From assembly GCA_039198585.1 (NCBI GenBank), contig JBCCTJ010000024.1, forward strand, positions 1 through 13,923: a stretch of 13,923 nt of DNA, in the 5' to 3' direction. Source of the stretch: JBCCTJ01 sp039198585 (GTDB lineage Bacteria; Bacteroidota; Bacteroidia; Cytophagales; Amoebophilaceae). Every line of letters starts with the position of its first letter. The stretch's first letter is position 1. The position numbers and the translations under genes were made by a program. Of the stretch, positions 1 through 7,594 are shown in pieces. The notes under the pieces were generated by a model. That model was not told the origin of the DNA. It was given only the letters and a program-made list of their open reading frames with translations, and searched no databases.

Positions 1-1
1 A

Positions 2-891
2 GATCAGCTTAATCAACTATGCCTTCTATTGTATCAAAGAGGATTATCTACACGTGACGTAGCAGGTATCATGGAAGAATTTTTTGGAGAATCCATGAGT
101 AAAGATACTATTAGCAACTTAGACTCAAGCTTTCATGACATACGAAAAAAGACTGTTAGATGCTTATTACAAGGTTGTCTATTGTGATGTTCTTTACACT
201 AACTTGAAACGAGCTAATAGTTATAGCAAAGAAGCTGTACATATTATTTATGGCCTTAAAGATGATAATACAAGAGAGCTACGTCTCCTAGATGTTAATC
301 CAACAGAGAGCAGTAAAGCATGGGGAGAATACCTTGATAAGATTCGAAAGAGAGGTGTGGAGCAAGTAGACCTTATAGTTTTGGATAGTATACCCCCCAT
401 TTTTCTGAAGAAGTCAGCAAACGTTATCCATCGGCAAATATTCAGCAATGTGTAGTCCACTTACAACGTAATTTACTCAACAAAATAAGGCCTAAGGGCA
501 AAAGTGCTTTTTCTTCTGATTTGAAAGAAGCATGCAATAATTTTAGTGCCGAAAGTAGCAAATAAAAAGCTCGTCTAAAATAAAAATTTTTGTAGATGAG
601 TGGAAAGAAGCGTATCGACGTACAGTAACTAAATTGCTTGATGAGGACTATATTGATGATTATTTGAGGTATATAGATTATTCTGTTGAAGTCAGACGTA
701 TGATATATACAACCAACTCGATTGAGAGTTTGAATAGGCAAATTCGGAAGATCACTAAAACCAAAGTTAGCTTTGAGCAAGAAGAAAATTTACTTGATTT
801 GATTTTTATGATTATTAAAGATTTTGAAGCTAATAATTGGCAGCAATATGCAGTAACCAACTTGCAATACCTTACCAAAAAACGCAATTAA
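2..891 (+). pseudogene. IS256-family transposase remnant (frameshifted, 5' end outside window)
   Basis: This is a broken DDE transposase of the IS256 (Mutator-like) family. Four consecutive pieces lie in shifting frames: 2-187 (DQLNQLCLLLYQRGLSTRDV), 135-455 (containing VVYCDVLY, the region of the first catalytic Asp, and LIVLDS, the region of the second), about 398-565 (CVVHLQRN, equivalent to the family's C-V-H-Q-I-R-N), and 559-891 (RRMIYTTNSIESLNRQIRK, the family signature holding the catalytic Glu). Frame changes fall near 140-185, at the run of six C (393-398) and in the A-rich stretch 557-566. The tail ends with a normal stop at 889-891. The order of the motifs is that of an intact transposase of about 400 aa, so this is decay by small indels rather than rearrangement. 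It cannot make active transposase unless three frameshifts are bypassed. The element's left end lies outside the window. Confidence 0.9.
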
Positions 892-1023
892 TTATACGTT
901 CCTGTTTTTAAAATCTTGCATAAACTCTTTGCCACCTCTTGTCGAAATGTACTTGATCAAACTACGTATCTGGTGTACAATGCAGCTTTGAATCTGAGTT
1001 TATCGAAAAATACTTTGCATTGT

Positions 1024-1030
1024 TTCAGAA
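1024..1030. repeat. 7-bp target-site duplication of element copy A (left)
   Basis: TTCAGAA directly abuts the left inverted repeat of the 240-bp element and recurs exactly at 1271-1277 on the other side. The sequence belongs to the interrupted transposase gene (codons for F-S-E on the minus strand), which supports a duplication made on insertion. Confidence 0.75.
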
Positions 1031-1270
1031 GGATCAGTCAGGAGAATAGAAAACTGTAGAAATTATTAAAAATAGCTATATATCCGACTCTATTAGCATT
1101 TTTTTAGCTAAGAATAACTAATAAGAATTGTAAAACTCCCCAAAAATGAAAAAAAGTACCCAAAAGCAGTGAATTTACCTATTTTTTTACTTATGAACAT
1201 GAACGGAAAGCCTTCTCTAGAATTTCCATGGAATGCTTTTGAATAAAAACGTCTCTACTTCTGATTGACC
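1031..1270. mobile_element. MITE-like non-autonomous element, copy A
   Basis: A 240-bp non-coding element, related at roughly 80% identity by eye to 9852-10092. Imperfect terminal inverted repeats: the left end reads GGATCAGTCAGGAG and the right end, reverse-complemented, GGTCAATCAGAAGT. It is flanked by a 7-bp direct repeat TTCAGAA (1024-1030 and 1271-1277), which fits a target-site duplication. It sits inside the minus-strand IS256-family fragment, whose reading frame is restored if the element and one duplication are removed. No ORF of note lies inside. The internal hairpin that is a perfect terminator in copy B is largely broken here (about 1162-1187), so this copy looks older or less constrained. 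The transposase that moved it is not identifiable from the window. Confidence 0.8.
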
Positions 1271-1277
1271 TTCAGAA
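1271..1277. repeat. 7-bp target-site duplication of element copy A (right)
   Basis: TTCAGAA, identical to 1024-1030. It marks the right boundary of the inserted element. Confidence 0.75.
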
Positions 1278-1419
1278 AATTCTTTCAAATTATCTGTACA
1301 AGTTATTAGTGTCTCTTTCACTCTTATTAATTCTCTATTGTCACACCTATGGTAGAATATTTTTTTGTCATATCTAGCTGATGAGTTACTACCTAGCTCA
1401 TATTTTTTAGAGTAAGCTT

Positions 1420-2742
1420 TTAAATGCCTATAGCTCTGAATGAGCTAGCAAGCAGAACTATATAGGCTTCATCAGTGGAAACTGCGGTATTAGAGGGGGA
1501 TTGAATCAAGCAAACTACTTTTGTTTGTGGACGACTAGGTGGGGTTCCACGGTAATATCGATTTGAGAGCCAGCTATACTCATAAAAGGGACAAATAATG
1601 ACTTCAGTACGATCCCCATCAAGTAGCTCACTAATTATTGCTTTGTGATCAAAAGGAAGGGGGGCGAGTTGATTCTTGAATGTATTTAATTCCCATTTTT
1701 GCTTATCTGTCCAGTGTACATAACGCTCTTGAAATGCTTTCATCTTATAAGTCAAATCTTCTAATACATATCGATCCTCAATTTTTTGAGCTTTGACTAC
1801 CCATGCTGAATTATCACTAGAAGGCGCTCTTTCTCCTGGCCTCAATTGAATAGGCAGTTGTGCCATATCAAGTATTTGCTGATAACTGGCAATGAGGTGA
1901 TTATAACCTACGCAAGCAAGACACAAATCCTCTTTTTCAGATGGGAATACCTGCACATAATAAGCACAACATCTTCTACACTCGCCATTTTCTTTACCTG
2001 CTACACAGGCACGACATATGTGAAATCCTCCTTGAGCTGCATGGGCCTCATAGTTAGTACAGCACCACAAAGCTACTCCCTCAGCATAATAACATATAGG
2101 AATTCCGTTATTGCATAGATCACACTGAAAAGGTATAAAGTCAGCTTGATGACGAAGATCATGTTGTACTTGGTCACTAGTATGTAGCCATCTTTCAAAT
2201 TGCTGATGATGACATCCTGTTGCCTCATGAATAGATGGTAAACTAACCACATGAGATAGGCTCTCTGTTGTAGCATAATACTGATTAGGTAAAACAGGTA
2301 TTTCTGCTGTTTGTAGTCTCCTTCGGAGATTTCTATGCTCGTTTTGTAGGCTAGTATTCTGCTCATGTAAGTTTCTATTTTCTTGCGCTAGCTCATGTTC
2401 ATGTTGCAAACGTCTATGTTGCTCACCTAGTCTGCTATTTTCTTGGTTTACTCCTAATACCCTACGGCTCTGAATATGTTGCTTGTAAGCTAATACGATC
2501 ATAATCACTAGTGATGCCGTACTCAACACAATAGGCAGTAGATAGCCAATAATATAAGAGCTTTTTGCTTGCTTCGATATGCGTTGAAATTGATGCCGAT
2601 AGACTACAAGTCTTTGACTCGTCGGCTGCTTTTCTGCATGCATACCTGTACTAATTCCCCATATTAGATTACTCAAGACCAATACCCAATAGAACCTGGT
2701 TGACAGATATCTTTGTTTTGATAAATCAGATATATTTTTCAT
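1420..2742 (-). CDS. Membrane-anchored Cys-rich protein (paralog 2 of tandem pair)
   Basis: A 440-aa protein that I do not recognise as a named family. Seen in order: a hydrophobic segment about 15-32, a polar basic spacer, a second membrane segment about 64-85, a Gln/Glu/His/Arg/Leu-rich stretch about 90-145 that looks like a coiled coil, then a Cys-rich domain. The cysteines are C177 (in C-H followed by F-E-R-W-L-H), C207xxC210, C217, C227/C228, C243xxC246, C255xxC258, C274xxC277 and C384 in I-C-P-x-Y-x-Y. H234 is also conserved. Spacing of the CxxC pairs suggests two or more structural zinc sites of treble-clef (ZZ/RING-like) type; that is inference. The protein encoded just upstream (2757-3971) shares all twelve key cysteines and much of the C-terminal half, so the genes arose by tandem duplication. 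They are 14 nt apart and probably co-transcribed. There is no visible Shine-Dalgarno; the start chosen gives an N-terminus with the first hydrophobic segment. Confidence 0.75.
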   Translation of the reverse strand: MKNISDLSKQRYLSTRFYWVLVLSNLIWGISTGMHAEKQPTSQRLVVYRHQFQRISKQAKSSYIIGYLLPIVLSTASLVIMIVLAYKQHIQSRRVLGVNQENSRLGEQHRRLQHEHELAQENRNLHEQNTSLQNEHRNLRRRLQTAEIPVLPNQYYATTESLSHVVSLPSIHEATGCHHQQFERWLHTSDQVQHDLRHQADFIPFQCDLCNNGIPICYYAEGVALWCCTNYEAHAAQGGFHICRACVAGKENGECRRCCAYYVQVFPSEKEDLCLACVGYNHLIASYQQILDMAQLPIQLRPGERAPSSDNSAWVVKAQKIEDRYVLEDLTYKMKAFQERYVHWTDKQKWELNTFKNQLAPLPFDHKAIISELLDGDRTEVIICPFYEYSWLSNRYYRGTPPSRPQTKVVCLIQSPSNTAVSTDEAYIVLLASSFRAIGI

Positions 2743-2756
2743 ATAATTTATGCATT

Positions 2757-3971
2757 TTATCTTAATCTATAATGCCTATAGCAGTATCCACAAAGTAGAA
2801 ACAAGTAACTTTTATTTGCACCTGTCGAATCATCGTAAGTATTTAACATACCCAATATCTTTTCCTGAAAACTTTCTGGCAGCTTTCCACCTCTTTCTGT
2901 ACCTACATCCCATACATAATCATACGAGGGACATATCATGACATGATTAGCAGGCGTTTCATCGAGCAAATCTAGTAACTCTTCAGTGGTATTATCTAGT
3001 TCATCTCTATTTGCAAGGTTGTCCAACGTTTCATTAACTTTCTCCAGTGACCAGGTTCGTTCATCTTGAGGATAGACATATCGATGCTTAAATAGTTTCA
3101 TTTGATTAGTCAGTGCAGCAATCATATTAGGATTATCTATTTTTTTACTAAAAAGACTCCAATTAGCATCTCCTGTCCTCTGATAATCTCTTCTTTCACG
3201 GAAGCCCCTGATCGGTAAGCTAGCTGTGTCGAAGATTTGATTACGTGCTGCTAGCAGTTGGTTATAGCCTATACAAGGCGGGCATAAGTCATCACTCTCT
3301 TGTGGAAATATTTTGGAAAACTGACCGCCACACTGCGTGCAAGCTTTCGATGATCCACTCACACACTTTCTACATACATAAAAACCTTTCTGCGTGGCAT
3401 GGGCCTCATTGTTAGCACAACGCCAGAAAGCTACACTATCTGCATAATAACAAATAGGGATCATGTTATCACATAGATTACACTTGTAGCCATTAATGAT
3501 ATGATGAGGAAACACAAAACGATTTTCATCACCATGAGTATATTCATGAGTTACACCACTTTTGTGAAGATATCTTTCAAAAATAGGATTGTGACATCTA
3601 TGTTCTCTCCCATGTACTTCCTCTAACCCAGGGACATAACCTAACTTTTCTGTTTGGATTAGGTCTGGTACTATCGCAAAGATATCTGGCTCTGTCTTAC
3701 CGCCATATCGCTTTCCCAAGATAACTCCTATCACTAAGAAGAGGACTATAACAGGAATTATAAGAAGTAATTTTTTGGATATTATCTTCTCCTTTGGTGA
3801 GTGATAGGCTTTCCTTAATTTTTTTGGGCTGAAAGCAGATTGGGAAGCTACAGAAGTTTTGCTCCTATATTGTTGTGATTGAGGAATAAAAGTCTGGGAA
3901 GCTATGCTTGCTAGTAAAAAGCAGGATGCAACTAAAACTTTGAAAGGGGTGTAAAAAGAGTATAAGATCAT
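2757..3971 (-). CDS. Membrane-anchored Cys-rich protein (paralog 1 of tandem pair)
   Basis: A 404-aa protein of unknown function, first gene of the minus-strand pair. Residues 1-25 look like a signal peptide or first membrane segment (K11 followed by a hydrophobic core and A-S-I-A-S). A Ser/Lys-rich spacer and a strong membrane segment about 67-86 follow. Unlike its paralog it lacks the Q/E-rich coiled coil between TM2 and the Cys-rich part. Cysteines C126, C164xxC167, C174, C185, C200xxC203, C211xxC214, C230xxC233 and C347, with H191, align one for one with those of the 440-aa neighbour. The conserved blocks are N-x-I-P-I-C-Y-Y-A, E-A-H-A, D-L-C-x-x-C-x-G-Y-N, R-Y-V and I-C-P-x-Y-x-Y-x-W. 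Basic residues crowd before TM2, so the side of the membrane holding the Cys domain is unclear. The last ~12 residues differ from the paralog in a way that suggests a late frameshift. A Bacteroidota-type promoter lies 25 bp upstream. Confidence 0.75.
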   Translation of the reverse strand: MILYSFYTPFKVLVASCFLLASIASQTFIPQSQQYRSKTSVASQSAFSPKKLRKAYHSPKEKIISKKLLLIIPVIVLFLVIGVILGKRYGGKTEPDIFAIVPDLIQTEKLGYVPGLEEVHGREHRCHNPIFERYLHKSGVTHEYTHGDENRFVFPHHIINGYKCNLCDNMIPICYYADSVAFWRCANNEAHATQKGFYVCRKCVSGSSKACTQCGGQFSKIFPQESDDLCPPCIGYNQLLAARNQIFDTASLPIRGFRERRDYQRTGDANWSLFSKKIDNPNMIAALTNQMKLFKHRYVYPQDERTWSLEKVNETLDNLANRDELDNTTEELLDLLDETPANHVMICPSYDYVWDVGTERGGKLPESFQEKILGMLNTYDDSTGANKSYLFLLCGYCYRHYRLR

Positions 3972-3996
3972 GTGTTATGTATGTTTTAAGAATGCG

Positions 3997-4024
3997 CAAA
4001 TATACATACATATCATCACGCAAA
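3997..4024 (-). promoter_or_regulatory. Candidate Bacteroidota-type promoter for the Cys-rich gene pair
   Basis: On the minus strand TTTG (4024-4021) is followed after 16 nt by TATATTTG (4004-3997). The second block fits the -7 consensus TAnnTTTG known for the major sigma factor of Bacteroidota; the first fits the -33 TTTG, with spacing at the short end of what is usual. The start codon at 3971 lies about 25 nt beyond the -7 box. The match is by eye and there is no expression evidence. Confidence 0.45.
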
Positions 4025-4230
4025 CTACGCTAACATAATAGTCTACTTAGCTTTTTAGGAGGTACCCATAGAGGGATCAATCACCAATAGGCGAAATTAT
4101 CTCTCTATCTCCACAGTAATCATAAAAATTCTTTCAATAGATATTACTTCATATACTATTTTTAGGCGTTTTATAAAAAGTGAAGTTTATAAAAATTCTT
4201 GTAGATTGGTTTTCTTTATCAAGAATCCGC

Positions 4231-7200
4231 ATGTCTTTTATTTATCTCTATGATGCAGCTGCTGGAGCTGGGAAAACCCATACACTAGTATCTTACTATA
4301 TTTTACAGCTCCTCAAAAATCCTGACCATTTCTCAAATATACTAGCGATTACCTTTACCAATAAAGCTACACAGGAAATGAAAGAGCGTATATTGATTTA
4401 CCTCCATCATTTAGCTAAAGGGGAATCAGGAGATCTACAAAAAAGAATGATAGCAGCATTACAATGCCGACCAGAAAAGCTAGCTGATCGTGCGAAGCAA
4501 GCTTTACAAAAAATATTATACCACTATCATGATCTAGCCGTTACCACCATCGATAGTTTTTTTGATAGGGTTATTCGTTCTTTTCAAAGAGAGTATAAGC
4601 TAGGTGTCGATTATACATTAGAGCTAGATGACAAGCAAGTATTGTCACGCTGCTTGGAGGAAATAATGAGCACACTCTCAGACTATCCCACATTAGCCAA
4701 AGGGCTGATCGAATGGGCACTACATAAGCTTCAGCAAGGGAAAAGATGGGAATTAGGGAAAGAAATGAAAGCGATTGGACATCATATTTTACACGCTACA
4801 GCAGCCTATAGAGATCTACATTCCACGCTAGTCAGTCGATCAGAAAGCGATCATATCTTCAATCACCTAGCTCAATCAGCCCAGTCATTCCGCAACAGGC
4901 TACGCGCACAAGCTACTAAGATGATCAAAATCATTAAGCAAGCCGGCTTAGGTGTAGAAGACTTTAGCTGGGGAGAGAAAGGGGTAGTTGGCTTTCTTCA
5001 GAAAGTTGCTAACGGAAGCTTGCTACAACCTAGCAAAAGAGTAAGAGATAGCATCGAAAAGAGATGGGAAAGAAAAGAAGGCGAACAAGCAGCCCACGCT
5101 AGTCAGCTAGTAGAAAGTACACTACGTCCCCTTCTTGTAGAGTGGATAGCAACTTATGATGAGGATGCTATGTTGTATCACACAGTAGAGGCTATGCTTC
5201 CTCTTCGTTATCTTTTTTCTCTTACACAACGCATCAGAGACTTAGTCCAACAATATGAAAATAAGCATGCAAAACTACTGATCACCCATCTGTCATTATT
5301 ACTACAGCAAACTATGCAAGAAGTTTCAGATAGTGATCTCTTCTTGAAACTAGGCAATGTATATAATATACTTTTGATAGATGAGCTACAAGATGTATCC
5401 TTGAGTCAATGGGCTAGCCTTGTACCGCTCCTGCGGTCAAGTCTAGCAAAAGGAGAGCATAGTCTTCTAGTAGGAGATGTGAAGCAGTCTATTTATCGTT
5501 GGCGAGGGGGAGATCCTCAAATATTTCTTCACGGCGTAGAAAAAGATTTAGAAGATCAAGCTGTCAAAAGAAAAGCACTACGAGACAACTGGCGTAGCGG
5601 AGCTCATATTATCAACTTTAACAATACATTCTTTGCAGCTTCAAGTGAGGCAATTACAAACGCCCTGCTGGCAGAGGTCAATCAGGAAAACCCTGACCAA
5701 GCAGAGCTTATCAAAAAAAATATCAAGCAGATCAAGCAATCTTACCAAAATGTGAAGCAGTCTGTAGCTCAGCGAACGCCTCCTTTACCTGCAGGTAGTG
5801 TAGAGGTACACTTACTAGCTGACAAAAAAAAAGAAGAGAGCAGCTACCACTGGAAAGAGCATGCTATCCAACTGACTATCCAACAAATAGAAAAATTACA
5901 AAAGAAGGGGTACCTACCTCAAGATATTGCCTTACTAGTAAGAGATCATGCGGAAGCTCAAAGTTTACTACAAGGGCTGATGGCCTATCAGGTAAGTCCC
6001 CATGCTCAAAAAGATGTATCTTATGAAGCTGCTGCGACGAGTGGGTTGACCATAAGTGACCATCCTACTATCATGCTGCTCGTGAGTACACTGGCTTATC
6101 TGTATAACCAAGAAGATCAATATGCTCTTGCGACTTTGCTCTACTACTACCACGCAACGCGCGGGAAAGAAGAAGCAATAACAACTAAGATGAATGACTA
6201 TGCTTACTTGGTTGGTCAGAATCAGCTAAAAGCGCAGCAATACTTACCATCGCTTTTTTACACAGAGCAAGATCATTTAAAGAGCCTACCACTGGATCGA
6301 TTGATTGTAAAACTAGTCGTTATTTTTGATTTACAAAAAGAAGAGGCTATACCTTATTTAAGAAGGTTCCAAGAGGCAGTTCATGACTTTGTCAAACAGC
6401 AACAGGGAGGTATAGTTGATTTCTTATCATGGTGGCAGAAGAGGGGAGCACAGGTAAAGCTAGCCTCACAAGCTACTCATCATATGCAAATCATGACTAT
6501 CCATCAATCCAAAGGATTAGCTTTCAAGGCTGTGCTGCTCCCCTTTTGTAACTGGCGTCTAGATCACTCACCCTACTACCCTCCTATCATCTGGGGAGAG
6601 ACCCACGATAGCAGACTAGCTCCACTGGGAAGTCTTCCTCTCTACTATGGTCAACACCTCAAAGCAACTTATTTTTCCTCTGTCTACTACCAAGAAAAAT
6701 GGCGCATTTACCTAGAACAGTTCAACCTCCTCTATGTAGCCTGTACGCGCGCTATAGATTATCTTTTCATGGTAGCACCTTCCCGTTCGCAAGCAGGCAG
6801 CATGACTCATGTAGCTGACTTAATCAAGCAAGTTATGAAGGAGCATTACGAGACAGTAGAACATGAACATTTTGTGATTGGAGAGATTGGTCAAAAAAAT
6901 AGCAACTACCTAGTCGCTAAGTTGATAATCCCACCCACTAGCAACTATCATTCCCATGTACAGCATATCGATACTTTACTGGCTTCCCTTGCATCTCCCG
7001 CACATCCTACAGGGGTCTGGTGGCATGCTTTACTAGCTTCTATCAAAACACGTAATGATCTTGCTCCTCTTTTAACCATCTATCAAGCACGTGGAGCAAT
7101 CAGCGAAAAAGAGCGAGTCAGCATAACAAAGACTCTATCACGCTGGTGGAAAAATGATCTTATATTCTCATGGTTTAGTCATGAATGGGAAATCAAAATA

Positions 7201-7422
7201 GAAGTACCTATTATGCTCCCCAACGGTAGTATAGTACGACCAGATCGCATTATGCTACACAATCAACAAGCTGTTGTTGTAGACTTCAAAACAGGACTTC
7301 CTAAACAAGCAGATCAGAAGCAAGTGAGTACTTATAGAAAGCTTCTAAGGCAAATGGGATATGCTCCAGTCAAAGGTTACTTACTGCACATTGCAACAGG
7401 TCACTTGACTAGTGTAGTGTAG
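4231..7422 (+). CDS. UvrD-family helicase/exonuclease, AddA/RecB-like
   Basis: A 1063-aa superfamily 1A helicase fused to a C-terminal nuclease, the type that processes double-strand DNA ends for recombination (AddA of AddAB, RecB of RecBCD). Motifs seen: Walker A with G14-K15-T16; motif Ia around AITFTNKAT; Walker B D384-E385-L386-Q387-D388; motif III G415-D-V-K-Q-S-I-Y-R-W-R; motif IV around D452-N-W-R; motif V T756-I-H-Q-S-K-G; motif VI Y835-V-A-C-T-R840. The PD-(D/E)XK nuclease has D1005, D1018-F-K1020-T-G and a Q1031-x3-Y1035 motif, so both activities look intact. Length suits Bacteroidota homologs. I chose ATG 4231 (MSFIYLYDAAAGAGKT), which puts Walker A at the usual distance; a GTG at 4180 would add 17 residues. 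No partner AddB gene lies next to it: the upstream gene is divergent and the next one is FtsK-like. Confidence 0.9.
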   Translation: MSFIYLYDAAAGAGKTHTLVSYYILQLLKNPDHFSNILAITFTNKATQEMKERILIYLHHLAKGESGDLQKRMIAALQCRPEKLADRAKQALQKILYHYHDLAVTTIDSFFDRVIRSFQREYKLGVDYTLELDDKQVLSRCLEEIMSTLSDYPTLAKGLIEWALHKLQQGKRWELGKEMKAIGHHILHATAAYRDLHSTLVSRSESDHIFNHLAQSAQSFRNRLRAQATKMIKIIKQAGLGVEDFSWGEKGVVGFLQKVANGSLLQPSKRVRDSIEKRWERKEGEQAAHASQLVESTLRPLLVEWIATYDEDAMLYHTVEAMLPLRYLFSLTQRIRDLVQQYENKHAKLLITHLSLLLQQTMQEVSDSDLFLKLGNVYNILLIDELQDVSLSQWASLVPLLRSSLAKGEHSLLVGDVKQSIYRWRGGDPQIFLHGVEKDLEDQAVKRKALRDNWRSGAHIINFNNTFFAASSEAITNALLAEVNQENPDQAELIKKNIKQIKQSYQNVKQSVAQRTPPLPAGSVEVHLLADKKKEESSYHWKEHAIQLTIQQIEKLQKKGYLPQDIALLVRDHAEAQSLLQGLMAYQVSPHAQKDVSYEAAATSGLTISDHPTIMLLVSTLAYLYNQEDQYALATLLYYYHATRGKEEAITTKMNDYAYLVGQNQLKAQQYLPSLFYTEQDHLKSLPLDRLIVKLVVIFDLQKEEAIPYLRRFQEAVHDFVKQQQGGIVDFLSWWQKRGAQVKLASQATHHMQIMTIHQSKGLAFKAVLLPFCNWRLDHSPYYPPIIWGETHDSRLAPLGSLPLYYGQHLKATYFSSVYYQEKWRIYLEQFNLLYVACTRAIDYLFMVAPSRSQAGSMTHVADLIKQVMKEHYETVEHEHFVIGEIGQKNSNYLVAKLIIPPTSNYHSHVQHIDTLLASLASPAHPTGVWWHALLASIKTRNDLAPLLTIYQARGAISEKERVSITKTLSRWWKNDLIFSWFSHEWEIKIEVPIMLPNGSIVRPDRIMLHNQQAVVVDFKTGLPKQADQKQVSTYRKLLRQMGYAPVKGYLLHIATGHLTSVV

Positions 7423-7594
7423 ACTACCAAGAAAAAGCAACTTACCTGTAGTGAAGATTCATTACATCAATAGTAGCTGTTCTGCACACATCATAATAAG
7501 AAAAAGTAGGTTATATGGACTCAATCTTGTAACTTTTTATTAAATTGGCTGCCTAATAAGTCTACTAGCAATATGCCCTATAAGTGATTTTTTT

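Larger units (their letters stand above)
892..1345 (-). pseudogene. Second IS256-family transposase fragment, interrupted by a 240-bp element
   Basis: Read on the minus strand, about 1345-1271 encodes RVKETLITCTDNLKEFSE, and 1030-892 continues TMQSIFR, stop, TQIQSCIVHQIRSLIKYIS, then GGKEFMQDFKNRNV and a stop. Together these match the central catalytic part of an IS256-family transposase, including the second catalytic Asp (C-T-D-N-L-K) and the I-V-H-Q-I-R block. Deleting the inserted element (1031-1270) plus one copy of its 7-bp duplication joins the two halves in the same frame. One in-frame nonsense codon remains (1000-1002), probably from AAA to TAA in the usual P-K-T-x-I-Q. Sequence differs clearly from the plus-strand IS256 remnant at 2-891, so this is another lineage and not a duplicate. 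N- and C-terminal parts are missing. The two remnants meet tail to tail at 891/892. Confidence 0.8.

Noticed and set aside
3919..3930. Lipobox-like V-A-S-C (C17) in the 404-aa Cys-rich protein
   Set aside because: The hydrophobic stretch continues past the cysteine, unlike a lipoprotein signal, where the mature protein starts polar. A plain signal peptide or membrane segment fits better.
4122..4200. Direct repeat ATAAAAATTCTT at 4122-4133 and 4189-4200 upstream of the helicase gene
   Set aside because: Short and A/T-only; it is not surprising at this base composition and the second copy may lie in or just before coding sequence.
4180..4230. GTG start at 4180 for the helicase gene
   Set aside because: The extra 17 residues do not resemble the family, while the ATG at 4231 gives the usual short lead to Walker A.
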